Source: Actinomycetota bacterium | Lineage (GTDB): Bacteria > Actinomycetota > Acidimicrobiia > Acidimicrobiales > VFJN01 | Assembly: GCA_009886035.1 (NCBI GenBank) | Contig: VFJN01000193.1 | Location: 1-38,797, forward strand | DNA: 38,797 nt | Direction: 5' to 3' | Shown here: piece by piece, positions 33,013-38,797 of the stretch | How the letters are laid out: each line of letters opens with the position of its first letter | Position numbering within the stretch: the first letter of the stretch is position 1 | Program-made: the position numbers and the translations under genes | The notes under the pieces: generated by a model | Seen by the model: the letters and a program-made list of their open reading frames with translations, nothing else | Told to the model about the DNA's origin: nothing | Databases searched by the model: none

Positions 33013-33873
33013 GTGGCTGTCGTCGTTATCACCGGATGTAGCAGTGGGTTCGGCCTCGAGGCAGCCCTCGCCTTTGCCCGACGGGGCGACACGGTCTGCG
33101 CCACGATGCGGAACCTCGGCAAAGCCGATGTCCTTCGGACACGAGCGGCCGAGATTGGGGTGACGGTGGAGGTGGAAGCCCTCGACGTGACTGATGATGA
33201 TTCCGTAGCCCAGGCCATTGCCACGATCACCCAACGCCACGGTGCCATCGACGTGCTCGTGAACAACGCCGGGGTGGGGTTTGGCGGCCCCGTGGAGACG
33301 ATGCCCATGGCGGCGGCGCAATCCGTCATGGACACCAACTTCTGGGGGGCTGTGCGCATGATTCGCGGCGTGCTTCCTTCCATGCGGGTGCGCCGGGCTG
33401 GGGTGATCATCAACGTCACGTCGCTCAGCGGCCTTATCCCCGGCGCGCTCTACACCGGCATGTACGCCGCGTCGAAGCACGCGCTCGGCGCCCTCAGCGA
33501 GGCACTCCTCACCGAGGTAGGGCCCTACGGGGTCCGGGTCGTGTGCGTGGCGCCCGGCTTTTTCGCCACCCAGATCACCGCCAACAGCGATGCCACCGAC
33601 GACGGCATCGCCGGGTCGGCCTACGAAGCCGATGCGCGTTGGTGGAACGACTTCATGGCCAGCAGCGTCACCAGCGGCGCCGGTGCGGAGATCGTGGCCG
33701 ACGCCATCGTGGCGGCCAGCACCGATCCGGCCACCGCGCTCCAGCAACCAGTGGGCGAGGATGCCGCCTTGTACCTCGACCTCTGGGATCAGACTCGCAC
33801 CTTCGAAACCTGGATCGAAACGGCCCTCGGCGTGGTGGAGATGACCGCCGGCCCTCGCCCCACCCCCCACTGA
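33013..33873 (+). CDS. SDR-family oxidoreductase
   Basis: VVVITGCSSGFGLEAALAFARRGDTVCATMRNL (cofactor-binding TGxxxGxG), NNAGVG, YxxxK as YAASKHALGALSEAL. Confidence 0.92.
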   Translation: MAVVVITGCSSGFGLEAALAFARRGDTVCATMRNLGKADVLRTRAAEIGVTVEVEALDVTDDDSVAQAIATITQRHGAIDVLVNNAGVGFGGPVETMPMAAAQSVMDTNFWGAVRMIRGVLPSMRVRRAGVIINVTSLSGLIPGALYTGMYAASKHALGALSEALLTEVGPYGVRVVCVAPGFFATQITANSDATDDGIAGSAYEADARWWNDFMASSVTSGAGAEIVADAIVAASTDPATALQQPVGEDAALYLDLWDQTRTFETWIETALGVVEMTAGPRPTPH

Positions 33874-33934
33874 TCCCCGCCGCGAGCGACGCCTGCTGAC
33901 CCCCTGACCCGGCGCCCGGCCCGGGAGAGTTGTG

Positions 33935-33952
33935 TGAGTGAGCGCTCACTCA
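33935..33952. promoter_or_regulatory. Perfect 18-bp palindrome, candidate TetR operator
   Basis: TGAGTGAGCGCTCACTCA, overlapping the 33938 GTG start of the adjacent TetR gene. Confidence 0.8.
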
Positions 33953-34552
33953 GATACCGTCGCCGGCATGATCAAAGCCGCCGAAGCCAAACGGCACCCT
34001 CGGGCCCCCGCCATGGCGCCCCGGGAGCGGCGGGCCGCCATCATCGGAGCCACTCGGGCCCTCCTCCTGGAAAACGGCGCCATGGTCACCACCCGGCAGA
34101 TCGCCGAAGCCGCCGGCATCGCCGAGGGAACGATCTTTCGGGTGTTCGCCGACAAGGACGAGTTGATCGGAACCGTTATCGACGAAACCGTGGATCCGGC
34201 CCCCCTCGAACGGGCCCTCGAAGCCGTCGACCCCTCCGCTCCGGTGGAGGTCATGCTCACCGCCACCATCGAACTGCTGCAGCGTCGAGCGATAGAAATC
34301 TGGCGCCTCATGGCCAGCGTAGGTCCGCAGTTCCACGATCGGGTTCACCGTCCCATGACCGACAGTCCCGCCTTGGCGGCCCTGTTCCAGGCCCACCACC
34401 ACACCATCACCGTCCCCCCGGTGGAAGCGGCGCGGCGCCTCCGGGCCGTCACGCTCGCCACCAGCCATCCGATGCTGGTCGAGCAACCCATCTCCCCGGC
34501 GGAGATCACCACCATGTTTCTCTACGGAATGGCTCGCCGGTCCCCATGCTGA
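33938..34552 (+). CDS. TetR-family transcriptional regulator
   Basis: ERRAAIIGATRALLLENGAMVTTRQIAEAAGIAEGTIFRVFADKDELIGTVIDE; ATG at 33968 (MIKAAEAKRHP) is an alternative start. Confidence 0.9.
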   Translation: MSAHSDTVAGMIKAAEAKRHPRAPAMAPRERRAAIIGATRALLLENGAMVTTRQIAEAAGIAEGTIFRVFADKDELIGTVIDETVDPAPLERALEAVDPSAPVEVMLTATIELLQRRAIEIWRLMASVGPQFHDRVHRPMTDSPALAALFQAHHHTITVPPVEAARRLRAVTLATSHPMLVEQPISPAEITTMFLYGMARRSPC

Positions 34553-36279
34553 TCCACCTCCTGCGCTCACACCTTCGGCCCTACCGTTCGCTCCTCCTTC
34601 TCGTCGTCGTGTTGCAGACGGTGCAGTCGGCGGCGGCCCTTATGCTCCCCGGGCTCAACGCCGAGATCGTGGACCAGGGCGTGCTCCTGGGCAACAACGC
34701 CTACATCCGCTCCCGCGGTGCCCTCATGCTCATGTTCTCCATCATCCAGGTGGTCTTCGCCGTGGCGGCCGTGCGCTTCGGCGCCAAGGTGGCCATGAAT
34801 TTCGGCCGGGACCTGCGCACCAACCTCTTTCACCAGGTCAACGACTTCTCTGCGCAAGAGGTGGGCACTTTTGGAGCGCCCTCGCTCATCACCCGCATCA
34901 CCAACGACGTCCAACAGGTACAGATGCTCGTGGTGATGGCCTGCACCATGGCCGTCGCGGCCCCCATCACCATCGTGGTGGGCCTCTACATGGCCCTGCG
35001 TCAAGACGTAGGGCTGTCGGTCGTGATGCTGTTTGCCATGCCCGTCGCCGCCATCGTGCTCGGTGTCATTGTGAGCCAGATGGTGCCGGCCTTCCGCAAG
35101 ATGCAGGACCAAATCGACCGCATCAATCGCGTGATGCGCGAGCAGATCACCGGCATTCGGGTGGTGCGGTCCTTCGTGCGGGAGCCCCAAGAGCAAGCCC
35201 GCTTCGCCGAGGCGAGCGCCGATCTCACCACCACCGCGCTGCGCAGTGGACGACTGATGTCGGCCATGTTCCCCATCGTCAACGTGCTCATCAACGTCTC
35301 CAGCGTGGCCGTGCTGTGGATCGGGGCCTACGAGGTGAGCCGCGGCCAACTGGAAGTGGGGTCGCTCATCGCCTACCTGAGTTACCTCGTGCAGATCCTC
35401 ATGTCGGTGGTGATGGCCACCTTCACGATCTCGATGGTGCCCCGCGCCTCGGTGTCGAGCAATCGGATCACCGAAGTCCTCCACACCGACTCCTCGGTGG
35501 CTCCCCCGCTCAACCCGGTGCGCAACGTACCGCGCCTTGGGACCCTGGAGATGAGGGGGGTTGCGTTTCACTACCCCGGCGCCGAGAAACCCGTGCTCAG
35601 CGACCTGAGCTTCACCACCACCCCGGGCCACACCACCGCCATCGTGGGCAGCACCGGGGCCGGGAAGACCACCCTGGTGGGCCTCGTCCCCCGTCTGTTC
35701 GATGCCACCGCTGGCACGGTGCTCGTCGACGGTGTGGATGTACGTGATCTGGAACCAGAGCGCCTCTCCCACTGCATCGGCCTCGTGCCCCAGAAGCCGT
35801 ATCTGTTCTCCGGCACGGTGGCCAGCAACCTTCATTTTGGCAAACCCGATGCCACCGAGGAGGAAATGTGGGAGGCCCTCGAGGTGGCCCAGGCCGCCGA
35901 CTTCGTGCGAGCCATGCCCGGCGCTCTCGAGGCCCGTATCGACCAAGGCGGCGCCAACCTGTCGGGCGGCCAACGCCAGCGGCTGTCCATTGCTCGAGCG
36001 TTGGTGCGACGGCCATCGATCTACTTGTTCGACGACTCGTTCTCGGCGCTGGACCTCACCACCGACGCCAAACTTCGCGCCGCCCTGACGCCCTACACCG
36101 CCGATGCGGCCGTCGTGATCGTGGCCCAGCGGGTATCGACCATCGCCACCGCCGACGACATCCTCGTGCTCGAGGATGGCCGGCTCGTGGGTCGGGGGAC
36201 GCACGACGAACTCCTGGCCGATTGTCCCACCTACGCCGAGATCGTCCAGTCCCAGATCGGGGAACGGTCCGCCGCATGA
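34546..36279 (+). CDS. ABC exporter half-transporter with degenerate NBD
   Basis: MLIHLLRSHLRPYRSLLLLVVVLQTVQS (TMD); Walker A VGSTGAGKTT; signature LSGGQRQRLSIARAL; IYLFDDSFSALD; VAQRVSTI. Overlaps the TetR end. Confidence 0.93.
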   Translation: MLIHLLRSHLRPYRSLLLLVVVLQTVQSAAALMLPGLNAEIVDQGVLLGNNAYIRSRGALMLMFSIIQVVFAVAAVRFGAKVAMNFGRDLRTNLFHQVNDFSAQEVGTFGAPSLITRITNDVQQVQMLVVMACTMAVAAPITIVVGLYMALRQDVGLSVVMLFAMPVAAIVLGVIVSQMVPAFRKMQDQIDRINRVMREQITGIRVVRSFVREPQEQARFAEASADLTTTALRSGRLMSAMFPIVNVLINVSSVAVLWIGAYEVSRGQLEVGSLIAYLSYLVQILMSVVMATFTISMVPRASVSSNRITEVLHTDSSVAPPLNPVRNVPRLGTLEMRGVAFHYPGAEKPVLSDLSFTTTPGHTTAIVGSTGAGKTTLVGLVPRLFDATAGTVLVDGVDVRDLEPERLSHCIGLVPQKPYLFSGTVASNLHFGKPDATEEEMWEALEVAQAADFVRAMPGALEARIDQGGANLSGGQRQRLSIARALVRRPSIYLFDDSFSALDLTTDAKLRAALTPYTADAAVVIVAQRVSTIATADDILVLEDGRLVGRGTHDELLADCPTYAEIVQSQIGERSAA

Positions 36280-38132
36280 GCACCGACACCCACGCCCCGA
36301 AGATCGACCTCACCGCCCCCGATACTCGAGCGGCGAGCCGCTGGAACTCCGCCGGCATGCCCACCGAGAAGTCCACCGAGTTTGGCGTGGCGGTCCGACG
36401 CCTTCTCCGGCTGCTGGGCCCGGAACGGCCCGTGCTGGTGCTGGTGGCCATCACCGCCATCGTGAGCGCCACCCTCAACGTGCTCGGGCCACGCGTGCTC
36501 GGCCACGGCACCGATGTGATCGTCCAAGGAATGCGCGGTCCCACCGGGATCAACGTCAGCGAACTCCACCGCGTGCTCCGCCAGGCGATCGCTCTCTACG
36601 CCGGTTCGGCGATACTTTCCCTGGCCACCGCGTGGATGATTGCGGGAGTGGTGCAGCGACTCATGCACCGCCTCCGACTCCAGGCTGAAGCCAAGGTCCA
36701 CGCGCTGCCGCTTCGCTACATCGATCGTCAGGCCCGCGGCGACCTCCTCAGCCGAGTGACCAACGACCTCGACAATCTGGCGCAAAGCCTGCAGCAAACC
36801 CTCAGCCAAATGCTTACATCGGTCCTTCTGCTTATCGGCGTCGCCACCATGATGATCCTGATCTCCCCGTCGCTGGCCCTCGTCGCCCTCACCACGGTTC
36901 CCGTTTCGGTCTTTGGCATGAAGAAGGTGGCCGCCCGGGCTCGCCCGAAATATCTCGCCCAGTGGGGAGCCACGGGCACCCTCAACGGTCAGATCGAGGA
37001 GGCCTTCACCGGCCACACCATCGTGCGAGCGTTTGGCCGCCAGCAGGAGGTGGAAGCCCGCTTCGCTACCACCAACGACACGCTCTACGAGGCCGCCTTT
37101 GGCGCCCAGTTCATGTCCAGCCTGATGCAGCCCCTCACGATGTTCCTCGGCAACATCCAGTACGTGCTCGTGGCCGTGGTGGGCGGGATGCGGGTGGCGA
37201 CGGGCAGCGTCTCGATCGGCGACGTCCAAGCCTTCATTCAGTACTCGCGCACCTTCTCGATGCCCCTCACCCAGTTGGCTTCGATGCTGAACGTTTTCCA
37301 ATCTGGGATCGCATCCCTCGAACGGGTGCTCGAACTGCTCGACAGCGAGGAGGAGACGCCCGACCCGATCGATAGCGCCCCCCTCGCCACCGCCGCCGGC
37401 CGGGTCGCCTTCGAAAACGTGTCCTTCTCCTACGATCCCGACCGCCCCCTCATCGATGGTCTCTCCCTGGTGGCCGAACCGGGCCAAACCATCGCCATCG
37501 TGGGTCCCACCGGGGCCGGGAAGACCACCCTGGTGAACCTCATCATGCGGTTCTACGACCTCGATGGAGGGTGCATCACCCTCGACGGACGCGACATCGC
37601 CCACATCCCGAGACGAGTGCTGCGGGAAAACATCGGCATGGTGCTCCAGGACACCTGGCTCTTCGGCGGGACCATCCGCGAAAACATCGCCTACGGCCAA
37701 CCCGGCGCCTCGGAGGAGCAGATTCTTACCGCAGCGCGATCCACCTACGTCGACCACTTCGTAGCCACCCTGCCCGACGGCTACGACACCGTGATCAACG
37801 AGGAGGGCGACAACATCTCGGCGGGACAAAAACAGTTGATCACCATCGCGCGCGCCTTCCTGTCCCAACCGACCATCCTCATCCTCGACGAAGCCACCAG
37901 TTCGGTCGACACGCGCACCGAGGTGCTCATCCAAGAGGCCATGAACGCTCTACGGGTAAACCGCACGAGCTTCGTCATCGCCCACCGGCTCTCCACGATC
38001 CGGGGCGCCGACGTGATCCTCGTGATGGAGGACGGCCGCATCGTGGAGCAGGGCCATCACGACGAACTTCTCAGCCACGACGGGCCCTACTTCCGCCTCT
38101 ACAACTCCCAGTTCACCGCCGCCATCTCCTGA
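36276..38132 (+). CDS. ABC exporter half-transporter with consensus Walker B and switch His
   Basis: Walker A VGPTGAGKTTLVNLI; NISAGQKQLITIARAF; ILDEATSSVDTRTE; VIAHRLSTI. ATGA overlap with the upstream half. Confidence 0.94.
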   Translation: MSTDTHAPKIDLTAPDTRAASRWNSAGMPTEKSTEFGVAVRRLLRLLGPERPVLVLVAITAIVSATLNVLGPRVLGHGTDVIVQGMRGPTGINVSELHRVLRQAIALYAGSAILSLATAWMIAGVVQRLMHRLRLQAEAKVHALPLRYIDRQARGDLLSRVTNDLDNLAQSLQQTLSQMLTSVLLLIGVATMMILISPSLALVALTTVPVSVFGMKKVAARARPKYLAQWGATGTLNGQIEEAFTGHTIVRAFGRQQEVEARFATTNDTLYEAAFGAQFMSSLMQPLTMFLGNIQYVLVAVVGGMRVATGSVSIGDVQAFIQYSRTFSMPLTQLASMLNVFQSGIASLERVLELLDSEEETPDPIDSAPLATAAGRVAFENVSFSYDPDRPLIDGLSLVAEPGQTIAIVGPTGAGKTTLVNLIMRFYDLDGGCITLDGRDIAHIPRRVLRENIGMVLQDTWLFGGTIRENIAYGQPGASEEQILTAARSTYVDHFVATLPDGYDTVINEEGDNISAGQKQLITIARAFLSQPTILILDEATSSVDTRTEVLIQEAMNALRVNRTSFVIAHRLSTIRGADVILVMEDGRIVEQGHHDELLSHDGPYFRLYNSQFTAAIS

Positions 38133-38157
38133 AGCACCCCAATCCGGAGTGGGGAGA

Positions 38158-38550
38158 TCAACCCACCGGCGGCAGCAGCGTGAGGGGCACCACCGTCACC
38201 GGGCCCTGCCCGACGCGACAATGCGCCTCGATGGTGGAGGGGGTGGTGGCGTAGGTCAGTTCGGCCCGCACCAGCCGATAGGTGAACTTCCCCGGCTCCA
38301 CCGTGAACGGTGAGGCGTTGCGGGCCACCTGCTCTCCGGCCTCGTCGCGAAACTCCACCACCAGTACTCCCTCACCCGCCTCCTCGGCGCGGCAGCGCAC
38401 CAGCACGATGAGATGGGGAGTGACGGTGACCGGAGCCGGCTCCGGTGCGGCCATCGAAAACATGATGCCGCCCAAATCGATGCGCGTGGACGGCCCGGGT
38501 GCCTCCCGCAACTGCAGATCCTCGCTGAACAGGGCCGCCACAATGTCCAT
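38158..38550 (-). CDS. Hypothetical protein (about 130 aa)
   Basis: MDIVAALFSEDLQLREAPGPSTRIDLGGIMFSMAAPEPAPVTVTPHLIVLVRCRAEEAGEG; ORF between convergent ABC and hydrolase genes. Confidence 0.55.
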   Translation of the reverse strand: MDIVAALFSEDLQLREAPGPSTRIDLGGIMFSMAAPEPAPVTVTPHLIVLVRCRAEEAGEGVLVVEFRDEAGEQVARNASPFTVEPGKFTYRLVRAELTYATTPSTIEAHCRVGQGPVTVVPLTLLPPVG

Positions 38551-38610
38551 GGGGCGCAACGCTAACGGAAGAGGTCGGGCCCCCCACCACCCCCATAGGG
38601 GACGGGCCCC

Positions 38611-38797
38611 TCAGTCGGCGGTGACCTTCCGCGCAAAGGCCACCGTGGCCGACTCCACCAAGGCTCGGTCGTAGTCCAACGTGGCGACGTGAAAACTCTT
38701 CTCGAGCCAGAGGTGCTCCACCGGACCGTCGATTTCCGCCACCAGGATGTTGCTGTCCTCGGGGTTCACTACATGGTCCTGGCGACTGGTGATCACC
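38611..38797 (-). CDS. C-terminal part of an alpha/beta-hydrolase (carboxylesterase/MGL-like), truncated by window edge
   Basis: VITSRQDHVVNPEDSNILVAEIDGPVEHLWLEKSFHVATLDYDRALVESATVAFARKVTAD: catalytic Asp (QDHVV) and His (SxHVxTLDYD) region. Confidence 0.75.
   Translation of the reverse strand, partial: VITSRQDHVVNPEDSNILVAEIDGPVEHLWLEKSFHVATLDYDRALVESATVAFARKVTAD

Noticed and set aside
34567-37934. Long minus ORFs (545 aa and 567 aa) under the ABC genes
   Set aside because: His/Gly/Asp-rich antisense translations of well-supported ABC transporter genes.

Overview
High-GC actinobacterial-type chromosomal window (lineage is inference; Acidimicrobiia-like is plausible but untested). It is dominated by branched-chain amino acid and serine biosynthesis: leuB-ilvE-cimA, leuCD with a divergent IclR regulator, leuA, serA, serC, and ilvD / ilvB-ilvN-ilvC. 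It also carries gltX, a tRNA-Gln(CUG) and gatC-gatA-gatB (the indirect Gln-tRNA route), two acyl-CoA ligases, greA, an M1 and an S9 peptidase, and an SDR / TetR / heterodimeric ABC exporter cassette. Most of the content is housekeeping; I found no CRISPR array, intact mobile element or obvious defence system. The most interesting signal is non-coding. Three separate loci (upstream of leuB, leuA and ilvB) share one layout: a tiny leader ORF with Leu or Ile/Val codons, a stop codon overlapping or abutting a first hairpin, and a terminator-like second hairpin before the biosynthetic gene. This looks like a ribosome-mediated attenuation regulon, and at leuB it may also drive gltX. Other points of interest are an integrase C-terminal remnant near the tRNA-Gln, a signal-peptidase-like protein that appears to lack catalytic residues and is preceded by a 19-aa ORF, a conserved-looking unknown protein inside the leu/ilv operon, and strong palindromes at the IclR-leuC and TetR starts. 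Long antisense ORFs in the track (up to 1108 aa) are judged GC-driven artefacts. Hand-counted coordinates may be off by about 1 nt; start codons are by homology recall and context.
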